Origin: Alistipes putredinis
GTDB lineage: Bacteria > Bacteroidota > Bacteroidia > Bacteroidales > Rikenellaceae
Direction: 5' to 3'
Length of the DNA: 64,000 nt
Assembly: GCA_022009915.1 (NCBI GenBank)
Contig: CP091730.1
Coordinates: 992,001 to 1,056,000, forward strand
Shown piece after piece: positions 32,091 through 41,402 of the stretch. The position numbers and the translations under genes are program-made. Within the stretch, counting starts at the first letter, position 1, and each line of letters begins with the position of its first letter. Under the pieces are notes generated by a model, which had not been told where the DNA came from, did no database searches, and saw nothing but the letters and a program-made list of their open reading frames with translations.

Positions 32091-32808
32091 TCATCGGATT
32101 TCTGTCGCTGGCGGCGCTGCTCGTCTTTTTCGTCGGTAGTCTCGTTCTTCGAGTTGGGCCGCATAGGCACCAAGGCGCAGCAGATACTCATTGCCGGAGA
32201 ACGGAGCATGGAGCTCCAGCACCATGCTGGATGCCGCCCAAGAGCAGAATTTCGCCGTGTTGGAGACCTTTTTGACCGGCCAGACGCAGTACGATACCGT
32301 ATTTTTGGCGGGGCGCGACAGTTTCGCCGCAGCGCTGCAAATCGCCGAGGAGCAGCAGTTGCAGGGTCTCGATTCCGTGCGGGCGGCTTTCGACGAGTTT
32401 CGGAACGTGTCGGACATGTACATCGTCAAAGGGTTCATTTCGGACACGGAGTGGCTGCTCGGACCATATAAAGATGCCTACCGGAAGCTGGTCCGCGAGG
32501 TCAAGCACTACATGATTCATTCGCAGAATACGCTCGGCCCGCAGGCTCAGGCGCTGGAAACCAATGCCTACCGTGCCATCACGCCGAGCCTCATAACCAC
32601 CGGCGTGATGATACTCATCGTGCTAATGTTCCTGTACTTCATCGACCTGTACTTCGTCCTGCCTGTGATAAGGCTGAACAAAAGTCTGGGAGACTGGCTC
32701 GCTTTCAAGGTGCCGTTCAATGTCCGTATGGAGGGAGGCGACGAACCGGCGCAGCTCAAAGAGAAAATCGAGGAGCTGATAAGTCAGATAAAAAACTCGA
32801 AGAAATAG
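32069..32808 (+). CDS. Orphan 4-helix-bundle sensor with HAMP-like segment, no output domain
   Basis: About 245 residues: an N-terminal membrane helix (IIIGFLSLAALLVFFVGSL), a periplasmic helical bundle (MLDAAQEQNFAVLETFLTGQ, FAAALQIAEEQQLQGLDSV), a second membrane helix (LITTGVMILIVLMFLYFI) and a HAMP-like cytoplasmic piece (LPVIRLNKSLGDWLAFKVP) ending in a short charged helix. It looks like the sensing half of a chemoreceptor or histidine kinase whose kinase was never there. Two extra bases (near 32144 and 32216) disrupt the N-terminal part. trkH starts 14 bases downstream, so a link with ion transport is possible. Confidence 0.65.
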
Positions 32809-32821
32809 AGAATCGTCCGCC

Positions 32822-34264
32822 ATGCGATACAACATTGTACTGAGATATGTCGGTTTCGTGATGCTGCTGAATGCGGCACTGATGCTGCTGTCCGCCGCAG
32901 TGGGGTATATAAAGGGGTTCGATTCGGGGTTCTATCCTCTTACGCTCTCCGCACTGCTTGCCGCCGCGCTCGGGGCGTTTCCGTTGATATTCGTCGGCAG
33001 GGGACAGAGAATCTCCGCCAAGGAATCCTATTCCATAGTCGTCGGCTCGTGGCTCATGTCGTGCGTGGTGGGCATGCTGCCCTATCTGCTCTGGGGCGGG
33101 GAGTTCGACGTGGCCGGAGCATGGTTCGAAAGCGTATCGGGCTATACCACCACCGGTTCGACGATTCTGAATAACGTTGAGGCCCTGCCGCGAAGCCTTC
33201 TGATGTGGCGTTCGCTGACCCACTGGATGGGAGGCTTGGGCGTTGTCATGTTCGTGATGGTCGTACTGCCCAACATCGGCAGCAGCAAGAAGACCATGGC
33301 GGGCGTAGAGATATCCTCCATGGCGCAGGACAATTTCCGTTACAAGTCCGCGACCGTGCTGCGCATCATGCTGTCGGTCTATTTCGGCATAACGATAGCG
33401 AGCGCACTGCTCCTTCGCCTTGCCGGCATGAGCTGGTTCGATGCCGTGAATCATGCTTTTTCGGTGGCCTCCACAGGCGGATTCAGCACCCGCAACCTTT
33501 CGGTGGCCGCATTCGACAGCGTATGGATAGAGGTCATACTGTCGTTCTTCATGATATTGTCCGGCGTGCATTTCGGATTGATTTTCGCCACCGTAACCGG
33601 AAAATACAACAACATGTTCCGCTCCGAGGTGGTCCGCTACTATCTGGCTTCGGTCGCGATAGCCGGCATAATCGTATCGCTGAGCCTTTGGAGCGAAGGA
33701 ATTTACGACTTCTGGGAGGCTTTCAGGCACGGCACCTTCCAGACGTTCGCCGTGGCCAGCACCACGGGTTTCGCCACGGCCGACTCGACCACGTGGTCTT
33801 CGCTGGCTATCGTCGTGCTGATATTCATGTCCATACAGTGTGCCTGCGCGGGAAGTACGAGCGGTGGAATGAAATGCGACAGGGTGTGTCTGGCATTCAA
33901 GGTAATACGGGCCAGAATCAAGCAGCAGCAGCATCCCGCGGCCGTCATCCGCATAAAGCTCAACGGAGTGATTCAGGACTCTTCGACCGTTTCGTTCGTG
34001 CTGCTTTTCATAGTGGCATACTTCGCCATGATAATGCTCGGCTCCATTCTCATGACGGCATGCGGCATGGATTTGATTACGGGGTTCACCGCAACCATCG
34101 CATGTATCGGAAACGTCGGACCGGGGTTCGGTTCGGTCGGGTCGTTGGACAATTTTTCGGGCATAGGGACGGTTGCGAAGTATATCTGCACAATATTGAT
34201 GCTTATGGGCCGTTTGGAGATATTCGGACTCGTTCAACTTTTCCTGTTAAAGTGGTGGAAATAA
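32822..34264 (+). CDS. trkH: Trk-type potassium upt ake membrane subunit TrkH
   Basis: Intact 480-residue polytopic membrane protein. Selectivity-filter loops typical of the Trk/Ktr/HKT family are visible: SVSGYTTTGSTIL, SVASTGGFSTRN, AVASTTGFATAD and ATIACIGNVGPGFG, together with SLTHWMGGLGVVMF. It imports K+ (or Na+/K+) across the inner membrane and normally works with the cytoplasmic NAD-binding subunit TrkA, which is not in this window. This is one of the few long genes here free of indels. Confidence 0.93.
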   Translation: MRYNIVLRYVGFVMLLNAALMLLSAAVGYIKGFDSGFYPLTLSALLAAALGAFPLIFVGRGQRISAKESYSIVVGSWLMSCVVGMLPYLLWGGEFDVAGAWFESVSGYTTTGSTILNNVEALPRSLLMWRSLTHWMGGLGVVMFVMVVLPNIGSSKKTMAGVEISSMAQDNFRYKSATVLRIMLSVYFGITIASALLLRLAGMSWFDAVNHAFSVASTGGFSTRNLSVAAFDSVWIEVILSFFMILSGVHFGLIFATVTGKYNNMFRSEVVRYYLASVAIAGIIVSLSLWSEGIYDFWEAFRHGTFQTFAVASTTGFATADSTTWSSLAIVVLIFMSIQCACAGSTSGGMKCDRVCLAFKVIRARIKQQQHPAAVIRIKLNGVIQDSSTVSFVLLFIVAYFAMIMLGSILMTACGMDLITGFTATIACIGNVGPGFGSVGSLDNFSGIGTVAKYICTILMLMGRLEIFGLVQLFLLKWWK

Positions 34265-34269
34265 TTACT

Positions 34270-35813
34270 ATGGCACGTTTTTTCAAATATATGGCAGCCG
34301 TACTCGCTTTTGCGGGCGTGTCGGCCGCCGCCTCTGCCCAGCAGATTAGGGCCCGCGTGTCGGGGCTTGAAAACAATGCCGAGTACATGCGGCTTCTGGC
34401 CCGCGAACAGGCCGTTTCCCGTCAGGCCGATTCGCTTACGGCGGCAATGGAGGGCATGCGGCAGCAGTTCCGTACCGATACGGCATCGCGCAATCAGATA
34501 TCCTCCCGCATTCTGGAAAGCGAGGAGAAGCTCTTCGCGCTCCGGAACAGCATAGGGCAGCTATCGCAGCGCATCAGTTCGATAGAGCAGCAGTGGATAA
34601 TCCAGCATCTGAGCGAAGGCGGCGAGACGGAACAGCAGGATAGCGGAACGCCTGCCGCACCTGTCGCAAGGCAATACGCCAATATCGTCCTGAATCGGGC
34701 GATAGCGGACAATCTCACCGAAGAGGATTACGGGTCGTTGCTCGCCGCGCAGAACAGCGAAGAGCCTACCGCCGCCATAGCGCGGCTTTATGCCGCGCAG
34801 AACGGCGAGCTGGTGCGGATAAGCAGATGCTACGACACCGTATCGGCCGAGGCGCAGGCGCAGCGCCTTATGGAAATGTTCGATTCGCTGCAAACGGCCT
34901 GTCTCGCTACGGAAGACTCGCTTCTCAAAAGCTGGGGCAGCATATTCGACAACAAGACATACGCATACAGCTATATAGCCGACAAGAACAACCGTACCGA
35001 GCTGTTGTCCGAGTTCAACAGGGTGCTCGACGACATGCGCAGTGAGCAGAACATGCAGGACGGGCAGTGGGCCTCGGATGTCGTGACGGCCTATTATCTG
35101 CAAAAGCGCGTGGTAATCGGCTTGGAGAGGCATATCGCCGATCTTTTCTCGCTCGACAAGGCTGCCGATTCATTGCAGGGAGCATTGTCCGCATTGCAGG
35201 AGCGTGATTTTTTCCTGCCGCAGGTGGGTATCGAGGAGCGTCTGTTCCTTGACTATCAGGACATAAGCATCCATTCGCCGTCGCTTTACAACTCGCGCAA
35301 TCCGATACCGGAGTGCAGGGTCTATCCGCGCGGAACGATTTACCGCATCAGGCTCGGCTCGTTCTCGGTGCCGCAGACACCCGCGCTTTTCAAGGGCGTC
35401 GCCCCGCTGTCGTATCTGAAAGAAAACGGCCGCTATACGTATTTTGTCGGCGGGTTCGCTGCTGACAGCTCTGCGCGGCAGGCCCAGATAGAGATGAAAG
35501 ACATCGGTTTCAAGCGTCCTGAAATAGTGGTGTGGAAAGACGGAGTATTCCGCAATATTTCGAAAGACGGCGAAATGGAACCGATTGCGGCGGACACGAC
35601 GCTGTACAGCGTTACCATAGAGGGCCTCGAAGCCGTGGACGACTCTCTGAAATCGGACATAGATTCCGTGGGTCGGATGGATATTCTGAAAAAAACGGCA
35701 GTAGTTTCATAATCGCTCCGATAGAGGGGCGCTCCAATGCCGAGCGGGTACAGGAGGCGGTCCTTCGCAGACACCGCGGGGCCGTTACGCGAATCGCGGC
35801 GATAGAGAACTGA
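34270..35813 (+). CDS. Exported coiled-coil protein with SPOR-like C-terminus
   Basis: About 514 residues: signal peptide MARFFKYMAAVLAFAGVSAAASA, then long helical, Gln/Glu-rich coiled coils (LLAREQAVSRQADSLTAAM, LFALRNSIGQLSQRISSI), a central helical region, and a C-terminal part that reads IYRIRLGSFSVPQ, YFVGGFAADSSARQAQ and IVVWKDGV, the pattern of SPOR peptidoglycan-binding repeats. A second SPOR-like repeat (SNAERVQEAVLRRHRG) appears only after repair of the T-run near 35708. It follows trkH by 5 bases. A role in cell-wall organisation or division is plausible but inferred. Confidence 0.6.
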
Positions 35814-35849
35814 GAACGCATCGCGTGCACGGACTGGTGCCGAAAAACG

Positions 35850-35878
35850 CGGACGGGCATTTGGCCCGTCCGTATTTT
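35850..35878 (+). terminator. Terminator after the SPOR-like gene
   Basis: CGGACGGGC and GCCCGTCCG pair in a 9-bp stem followed by TATTTTTT. Confidence 0.8.
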
Positions 35879-35918
35879 TTGCATATCTTTACGGTGATAT
35901 AAATTTTGTCGAAGCGAA

Positions 35919-36386
35919 ATGTTGTGGCTCATAATACTTCTGGCGGTGCTGGCCGCGCTGCTGCTGACGGCCGAGATGGTTTTTCTGCCCGGTGTCTCGG
36001 TGGCGGGATTTCTCGCTCTGGCTGCCGATGCGGCGGCGGTTTATCTGGCTTACGACAAGTTCGGAACCGCGGGACTGATAGCCTCGATCGTGTTCGTTGC
36101 CATTGTAAGCATAATTACCGTAGTGCTGTGCCTGAGGGCCAAGACGTGGCGGAGGCTGTCGCTTACCAGCAATATAGACGGACAGTCGCAGACCTCGCCG
36201 GAGACGGAGCTGGCATTGGGTATGAAGGGTGCTGCTCTTTCGCGTCTGGCTCCGAGCGGCAAGGCGGTTTTCGACGGAAAGACTTTCGAAGCCCGGACAA
36301 TCGACGGACTTATCGACCCCGGAACCGAAGTGGAAATAATAGGCTTCGACAACTTCACGGTGATAGTAAGACAAACTCAAAAATAA
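35919..36386 (+). CDS. NfeD-like membrane protein
   Basis: 155 intact residues: two to three N-terminal helices (MLWLIILLAVLAALLLTAEM, SVAGFLALAADAAAVYLAY, AGLIASIVFVAIVSIITVV) and a soluble OB-fold C-terminus (GMKGAALSRLAPSGKAVFDGK, VEIIGFDNFTVIV) typical of NfeD. Its partner is normally a flotillin-type protein, which follows 24 bases downstream. Together they act in membrane microdomain organisation. Confidence 0.85.
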   Translation: MLWLIILLAVLAALLLTAEMVFLPGVSVAGFLALAADAAAVYLAYDKFGTAGLIASIVFVAIVSIITVVLCLRAKTWRRLSLTSNIDGQSQTSPETELALGMKGAALSRLAPSGKAVFDGKTFEARTIDGLIDPGTEVEIIGFDNFTVIVRQTQK

Positions 36387-36410
36387 ACGAATCTAAACTC
36401 TGAAAATCTT

Positions 36411-37378
36411 ATGGAAGGAGGAATTATGCTGGCGGTGGCGGCCGTCGTTTGTATCATCCTGTTATGGGTAATCTTTTATTTCGTGCCTGTCGGAATGTGG
36501 TTCTCCGCGCTGGTGTCCAACGTGCACATCTCGCTGTTGCAGCTCATTCTCATGCGCTGGCGCAAGGTCCCGCCCTCGACGATAGTATCCGCTATGATTG
36601 AGGGAACCAAAGCCGGACTCAAACTCAATTCCAACGAACTCGAAGCGCACTATCTGGCGGGCGGCAACGTTCCCAACGTGGTGCATGCCTTGGTTTCGGC
36701 GCAGAAAGCCGGCATACAGGCTCGATTTCAAGATGGCGACGGCAATCGATTTGGCGGGACGCAACGTTTTCGAAGCCGTGCAGATGTCCGTCAATCCGAA
36801 GGTCATAAACACTCCGCCTGTTGCAGCCGTGGCCAAAGACGGTATACAGCTCATCGCGAAGGCCCGCGTTACGGTGAGGGCCAACATCAAGCAGCTCGTC
36901 GGCGGTGCAGGCGAAGAGACCGTGCTCGCACGTGTGGGCGAGGGTATAGTGTCGAGCATCGGTTCGGCCGATTCGCATAAGATAGTGCTCGAAAACCCCG
37001 ATTCGATTTCCCGTGTAGTGCTCGAAAAAGGACTCGATGCTGGAACGGCGTTCGAGATTCTCTCCATAGACATCGCAGACATAGACGTCGGCAAGAACAT
37101 CGGCGCAGTGCTGCAAATGGATCAGGCCAATGCCGACAAGAACATAGCACAGGCGAAAGCCGAGGAGAGACGCGCCATGGCCGTGGCTCTCGAACAGGAG
37201 AACAAGGCCAAGGCTCAGGACGCCCGCGCCAAGGTGATACTTGCCGAGGCCGAGATACCTATGGCAATCGCCGAAGCGTTCAGAAGCGGAAACCTCGGAA
37301 TCATGGACTATTACAAGGCTCCGGAATATTCAGGCCGACACCGCCATGCGCGAAACGCTGGGCAAGGAGCATAAGTAG
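36411..37378 (+). CDS. floA: Flotillin-like protein FloA
   Basis: About 322 residues: N-terminal membrane hairpin (MLAVAAVVCIILLWVIFYF), then the SPFH-type region characteristic of FloA with MEGTKAGL-like IEGTKAGLKLN, IDLAGRNVFEAVQMSVNP and VLARVGEGIVSSIGS, and a helical Ala/Glu-rich end (AEERRAMAVALEQENKAKAQ). It organises functional membrane microdomains. Both frame breaks are AGCT turned into AGGCT, at 36718-36722 and 37316-37320; repair gives KAGIQLDFKMATA and the C-terminus MRETLGKEHK at TAG 37378. Confidence 0.92.
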
Positions 37379-37405
37379 GGCGGCGCCGTATTGTGCATTA
37401 TAATA

Positions 37406-37436
37406 TAAGGTGTATGCCGCGACGGTGTGCACCTTA
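37406..37436 (+). terminator. Terminator after floA
   Basis: TAAGGTGTA and TGCACCTTA form a 9-bp stem with one G-U pair; the loop itself contains CCGCGACGG. TTTAT follows. Confidence 0.6.
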
Positions 37437-37568
37437 TTTATATATTGACTGCGACCGGCGGCGTTACCTCGGCAGGCCGCATGGCTGCAAAAATCGCCCG
37501 AAACATTTTATTTCGCGTTTTTCTTGAAAAAAAGCTATCCGCCTATTTTATAATTTCAAAAAGAGTTG

Positions 37569-37576
37569 TACTTTTG
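37569..37576 (+). promoter_or_regulatory. -7 box (TACTTTTG) upstream of the tRNA cluster
   Basis: Matches TAnnTTTG. The next gene start (tRNA-Thr) has its own box at 37701, so this one may serve a short transcript that stops at the hairpin at 37662-37695. Confidence 0.35.
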
Positions 37577-37582
37577 TCGGCG

Positions 37583-37695
37583 ATTCCTCAGTGCACATGC
37601 CACGGGACGGATTCATAATCAGCGTTCTTTGAACACACTTTTTGAAGTAAAAATACGAATTTTTACCACCCAAGTTTTGGTGGGTAAATTTTTTT
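37583..37695 (+). ncRNA. Candidate short RNA or leader ahead of the tRNA-tuf operon
   Basis: About 110 bases from the TACTTTTG box to a hairpin (TTTACCACC / GGTGGGTAAA with one bulge) followed by seven T. The segment shows no start codon with a likely frame. The rest of the 37379-37718 gap is AT-rich and holds nothing else I recognise. Confidence 0.25.
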
Positions 37696-37700
37696 ATCCT

Positions 37701-37708
37701 TACATTTG
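37701..37708 (+). promoter_or_regulatory. tRNA-tuf operon promoter -7 box (TACATTTG)
   Basis: Matches TAnnTTTG and lies 11 bases before tRNA-Thr; a TTTTG about 22 bases further up could be the -33 element. Confidence 0.6.
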
Positions 37709-37718
37709 CACTCCAAAT

Positions 37719-37794
37719 GCCGATGTAGCTCAGTTAGGCCAGAGCAGCTGATTTGTAATCAGGCTGGTCGGGGGTTCGAATCCCTCCATCGGCT
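37719..37794 (+). tRNA. tRNA-Thr (anticodon TGT)
   Basis: Acceptor arms GCCGATG / CATCGGC, D-arm start TAGCTCAG, anticodon loop ATTTGTAAT and T-arm GGGGGTTCGAATCCCTC. The variable region reads TCAGGCTGGTC; it should be TCAGCTGGTC, an AGCT turned into AGGCT. The D-loop may hold one extra base. Confidence 0.93.
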
Positions 37795-37830
37795 CGCTGA
37801 GAGGCAAGGAAATGTAAGAGATAAAGGTCT

Positions 37831-37912
37831 GGGAGAATACCAGAGCGGCCAAATGGGGCGGACTGTAAATCCGTTGACTACGTCTTCGGTGGTTCGAATC
37901 CATCTTCTCCCA
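37831..37912 (+). tRNA. tRNA-Tyr (anticodon GTA)
   Basis: Class II tRNA of 82 bases with acceptor GGGAGAA / TTCTCCC, anticodon loop ACTGTAAAT, long variable arm ACTACGTCTTCGGT and T-arm GGTTCGAATCC. Confidence 0.93.
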
Positions 37913-37936
37913 CTCGTTTTACAAACGAAATTAATT

Positions 37937-38009
37937 GCGGAAGTAGCTCAGTTGATAGAGCATTAGCCTTCCAAGCTAAGGGTCGCGAGTTTGAGCCTCG
38001 TCTTCCGCT
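37937..38009 (+). tRNA. tRNA-Gly (anticodon TCC)
   Basis: Acceptor GCGGAAG / CTTCCGC, D-arm TAGCTCAG, anticodon loop CCTTCCAAG, T-arm GAGTTTGAGCCTC. Loop starts TTTGAGC, with T at the usual second C position. Confidence 0.92.
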
Positions 38010-38028
38010 CCAAGTCGAAAAACGCGTT

Positions 38029-38064
38029 GTGATGCTTGATGAAAGAGGCATCACGCCGTTTTTT
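38029..38064 (+). terminator. Terminator-like hairpin between tRNA-Gly and tuf
   Basis: GTGATGC and GCATCAC form a 7-bp stem, then GCCG and six T. It may lower read-through into tuf or mark a processing site. Confidence 0.45.
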
Positions 38065-38104
38065 GTACGGACGAAACAATTTTTATTTAAAATAGATTTC
38101 AGCT

Positions 38105-39295
38105 ATGGCAAAAGAAAAAAATTTGACAGATCCAAGCCGCACGTGAATATCGGTACTATCGGACACGTGGACCACGGTAAAACGACTCTTACCGCCGCCA
38201 TTACCACCGTTCTTGCAAAGAAGGGTCTTTCGGAAATGCGTTCGTTCGACTCTATCGACAACGCTCCCGAGGAGAAAGAGCGCGGTATCACCATCAACAC
38301 CGCTCACGTAGAGTATCAGACCGCTAAGCGTCACTATGCTCACGTAGACTGCCCGGGACACGCCGACTATGTGAAGAACATGGTTACCGGTGCCGCTCAG
38401 ATGGACGGTGCCATCCTCGTAGTTGCAGCTACCGACGGTCCGATGCCTCAGACCAACGAGCACGTGCTTTTGGCCCGTCAGGTGAACGTTCCGAGAATCG
38501 TCGTTTTCCTTAACAAATGCGACATGGTGGACGACCCCGAAATGCTCGACCTCGTCGAGATGGAGGTTCGCGAGTCTGCTTTCGAAATACGATTTCGACG
38601 GCGACAACGCTCCTATCATCCGCGGTTCCGCTCTCGGCGCTCTGAACGGCGAACCCAAGTGGGAAGAGAAAATCATGGAACTCATGGATGCCGTAGACGA
38701 ATATATTCCTATTCCTCCGCGCGAAAACGAGAAACCGTTCCTGATGCCTATCGAGGACGTATTCTCGATTACCGGCCGTGGTACCGTTGTAACGGGCCGT
38801 ATCGAAACCGGTGTCATCAAGGTTGGTGATCCCGTAGAGATTATCGGTCTCGAAGAGAAGACTCTGACTTCGACCTGTACCGGTGTGGAGATGTTCCGCA
38901 AGCTGCTCGACTCGGGTGAAGCCGGCGACAACGTAGGTCTGCTTCTTCGCGGTATCGACAAGAAAGAGGTTAAGCGTGGTATGGTAGTGGCTAAACCCGG
39001 CTCGATTACTCCGCACACCGAATTCGAGGCAGAGGTTTATATCTTGAAGAAAGAGGAAGGTGGTCGTCACACTCCGTTCCACAACAAATATCGTCCTCAG
39101 TTCTATCTGCGTACTATGGACGTTACCGGTGAAGTTCAGCTTCCCGACGGCGTTGAAATGGTTATGCCGGGCGATAACGTGACTATCAAGGTTACCCTTA
39201 TCTACCCCGTAGCATTGAACGTAGGTCTGCGTTTCGCTATCCGCGAAGGCGGTCGTACGGTAGGTGCCGGCCAGATTACCAAAATTATAAAGTAA
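38105..39295 (+). CDS. tuf: Elongation factor Tu
   Basis: GTPase that brings aminoacyl-tRNA to the ribosome. Motifs: GHVDHGKTTLT (P-loop), RGITINTAHVEY (switch 1), DCPGHADYVKNM, NKCDMVDDPE, and C-terminal VTLIYPVALN and RTVGAGQITKIIK. The true start MAKEKFDRSKPH at 38105 is out of frame because the A-run at codon 5 has seven A in place of five. A second break at 38573-38577 is AGCT read as AGTCT inside VRELLSKYDF. Placed after tRNA-Thr/Tyr/Gly and before tRNA-Trp and secE, the classic tufB-type context. Confidence 0.98.
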
Positions 39296-39313
39296 TCGGA
39301 CTGTAAAGCGACA

Positions 39314-39344
39314 AAGGTAGTGCAGCACAAGCGCACTACCTTTT
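39314..39344 (+). terminator. Terminator after tuf
   Basis: AAGGTAGTGC / GCACTACCTT stem with TTTT, two bases before tRNA-Trp; read-through probably supplies tRNA-Trp and secE. Confidence 0.65.
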
Positions 39345-39346
39345 AT

Positions 39347-39420
39347 AGGAGCATAGTTCAAGGGTAGAATAGCGGTCTCCAAAACCGTTGATGGGAGTTC
39401 GAATCTCTCTGCTCCTGCCA
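39347..39420 (+). tRNA. tRNA-Trp (anticodon CCA)
   Basis: Acceptor AGGAGCA / TGCTCCT, anticodon loop GTCTCCAAAAC, T-arm GAGTTCGAATCTC. The 3' CCA is encoded. Confidence 0.94.
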
Positions 39421-39442
39421 GAAGAAAAAAAAGAAAGAAAAT

Positions 39443-39636
39443 ATGAGATTTATAAATTACGTAAAAAACTCCTACAAAGAGCTGGTTGAGAAGGTATCGT
39501 GGCCTCCTTACAAGGAATTGCAGGATGCGACCATAAAAGTCATGATTGCTTCCCCTTTTTATGCGCCCTTGTCGTCCTTGTAATGGACTTGGCATTCGAG
39601 AACCTGATGAAGGCCATTTACAGTTTGCTTTACTAA
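39443..39636 (+). CDS. secE: Preprotein translocase subunit SecE
   Basis: About 64 residues: MRFINYVKNSYKELVEKVSWP is the amphipathic SecE signature, followed by one membrane helix (CALVVLVMDLAFENLM) and the end YSLLY. It is an essential part of the SecYEG channel. The frame is lost in the C/T-run at 39551-39559 in the middle of the helix. It sits 23 bases before nusG. Confidence 0.9.
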
Positions 39637-39659
39637 CACTTGAAAACGCGTTTTCCATC

Positions 39660-40223
39660 ATGAGTGAACAGGAGCAAAAAAAGTGGTACGTGGTACGTGC
39701 TATCGGGGGCAAGGAGAAGAAGGTCAAAGAGTATATCGAGTCCGAAATTCGCCACATGCACCTCGAAGACAAAATCACGCAGGTGCTTATTCCTACCGAA
39801 AAGGTTTACACTATCCGCAACGGAAAGAAAATCAGTAAGGAAAAGGTATCGTACCCGGGTTATGTATTGGTCGAGGCCGTATTTGCAGGAGAAGTTCCGT
39901 ATGTTCTTCGCAACACGCCTAACGTACTCGGCTTCCTCGGCGACACAAAAGAAGCCAGTCAGCAGATGATAGCTACACCCCTGCGCCCTCAGGAGGTGAG
40001 CCGCATTCTGGGCAGAGTCGACGAAATGAGTGCAGGCGAGGAGGAAAACGAAGTTCCTTTCTTCGTCGGAGAAACGGTCAAGGTTACCGACGGACCGTTT
40101 TCGAGTTGCAGCGGTACTATCGAGGCCGTAGACAACGACAGGAAGAAACTTACGGTTTCCGTGAAGATATTCGGACGCAAGACTCCTATGGAGTTGAGCT
40201 TCGTACAAGTTGAAAAAGAATAA
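39660..40223 (+). CDS. nusG: Transcription termination/antitermination protein NusG
   Basis: 187 intact residues. The NGN domain begins KKWYVVRAIGGKEKKV and contains SYPGYVLVEA; the C-terminal KOW domain has VGETVKVTDGPFSSCSGTIE. It binds RNA polymerase and Rho or ribosomal S10. Lies between secE and rplK as in most bacteria. Confidence 0.97.
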   Translation: MSEQEQKKWYVVRAIGGKEKKVKEYIESEIRHMHLEDKITQVLIPTEKVYTIRNGKKISKEKVSYPGYVLVEAVFAGEVPYVLRNTPNVLGFLGDTKEASQQMIATPLRPQEVSRILGRVDEMSAGEEENEVPFFVGETVKVTDGPFSSCSGTIEAVDNDRKKLTVSVKIFGRKTPMELSFVQVEKE

Positions 40224-40239
40224 TTAACCAAGGAAAATT

Positions 40240-40680
40240 ATGGCAAAAGAGGTTGCTGCATTTATTAAATTGCAGATAAAAGGTGGTGCCGCCAATCCTT
40301 CGCCCCCAGTAGGACCCGCATTGGGCTCAAAGGGAGTCAATATCATGGACTTCTGCAAACAGTTCAATGCCCGTACTCAGGATCAGGCAGGGAAAATATT
40401 GCCGGTTATCATCACCGTGTATAGCGACAAGTCGTTCGACTTCGTTATCAAACAGCCGCCCGTAGCCATTCAGCTCAAAGAGGCAGCCAAAATTCAGAAA
40501 GGCTCCGCAGAGTCCAACCGCAACAAGGTCGGACAGGTTACTTGGGATCAGGTAAAAGCCATTGCGGAGAGCAAGATGAGCGATTTGAACTGCTTCACCG
40601 TTGAGTCTGCTATGAGTATGGTAGCTGGTACTGCTCGCAGTATGGGTATCAATGTAGTCGGAGAATTTCCTAAAGCGTAA
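40240..40680 (+). CDS. rplK: 50S ribosomal protein L11
   Basis: 146 intact residues starting AKEVAAFIKLQIKGGAANP with PPVGPALGSKGVNIM, the conserved L11 N-terminus, and SAMSMVAGTARSMGI near the end. Binds 23S rRNA at the GTPase centre. 16 bases after nusG. Confidence 0.98.
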   Translation: MAKEVAAFIKLQIKGGAANPSPPVGPALGSKGVNIMDFCKQFNARTQDQAGKILPVIITVYSDKSFDFVIKQPPVAIQLKEAAKIQKGSAESNRNKVGQVTWDQVKAIAESKMSDLNCFTVESAMSMVAGTARSMGINVVGEFPKA

Positions 40681-40689
40681 TAGAGAATT

Positions 40690-41388
40690 ATGAGTAAGCT
40701 GACCAAAAATCAAAAAAACGCTCTGGCGAAGGTTGAGCCCGGAAAGGCTTATAAGCTGGGCGAGGCCGCTGCGCTCGTAAAGGAAATTACCTTTACGAAA
40801 TTCGACGCTTCGGTCGATATCGATGTCCGTCTGGGCGTAGACCCGCGCAAGGCCAATCAGATGGTCCGCGGCGTTGTTACGTTGCCTAACGGCACCGGCA
40901 AACAGGTGAGAGTTCTGGTGCTTTGCGCTCCCGAGAAAGAGACGGAAGCCAAGGAAGCCGGAGCTGATTATGTAGGATTGGACGAGTACGTGGATAAAAT
41001 CAAGGGCGGCTGGACCGACGTAGATGTTATCATCTGTACTCCCAACGTGATGGCGAAAGTGGGTGCTCTGGGTCGTATTCTCGGTCCGAGAGGCCTTATG
41101 CCGAACCCCAAAACCGGTACTGTAACCATGGAGGTAGGCAAAGCCGTGAAAGAAGTGAAAGCCGGTAAAATCGACTTCAAGGTCGATAAGTTCGGTATAG
41201 TTCACACTTCGATAGGCAAGGTATCTTTCACCGCAGAACAAATCGAGCAGAATGCCCGCGAGTTCATGGGAACGATACTCAAACTCAAACCGGCCGCTGC
41301 AAAGGGAACATACGTACAAAGCATTTATCTGTCGTCCACCATGAGCGCGGGTATACAGATAGATCCCAAATCTGTTGAATCGAAATAA
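40690..41388 (+). CDS. rplA: 50S ribosomal protein L1
   Basis: 232 intact residues; KFDASVDIDVRLGVDPRKA and GRILGPRGLMPNPKTGTV are L1 hallmarks, as is GTYVQSIYLSSTMSAGI at the end. It forms the L1 stalk and often represses its own operon by binding the mRNA leader. 9 bases after rplK. Confidence 0.98.
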   Translation: MSKLTKNQKNALAKVEPGKAYKLGEAAALVKEITFTKFDASVDIDVRLGVDPRKANQMVRGVVTLPNGTGKQVRVLVLCAPEKETEAKEAGADYVGLDEYVDKIKGGWTDVDVIICTPNVMAKVGALGRILGPRGLMPNPKTGTVTMEVGKAVKEVKAGKIDFKVDKFGIVHTSIGKVSFTAEQIEQNAREFMGTILKLKPAAAKGTYVQSIYLSSTMSAGIQIDPKSVESK

Positions 41389-41402
41389 GAGAGAGTAAGA
41401 TT

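Noticed and set aside
32756..34237. Long open frame of 493 codons antisense to trkH
   Set aside because: It mirrors the intact trkH gene, is rich in His/Arg/Gln shadows of the sense codons and has no recognisable motif.
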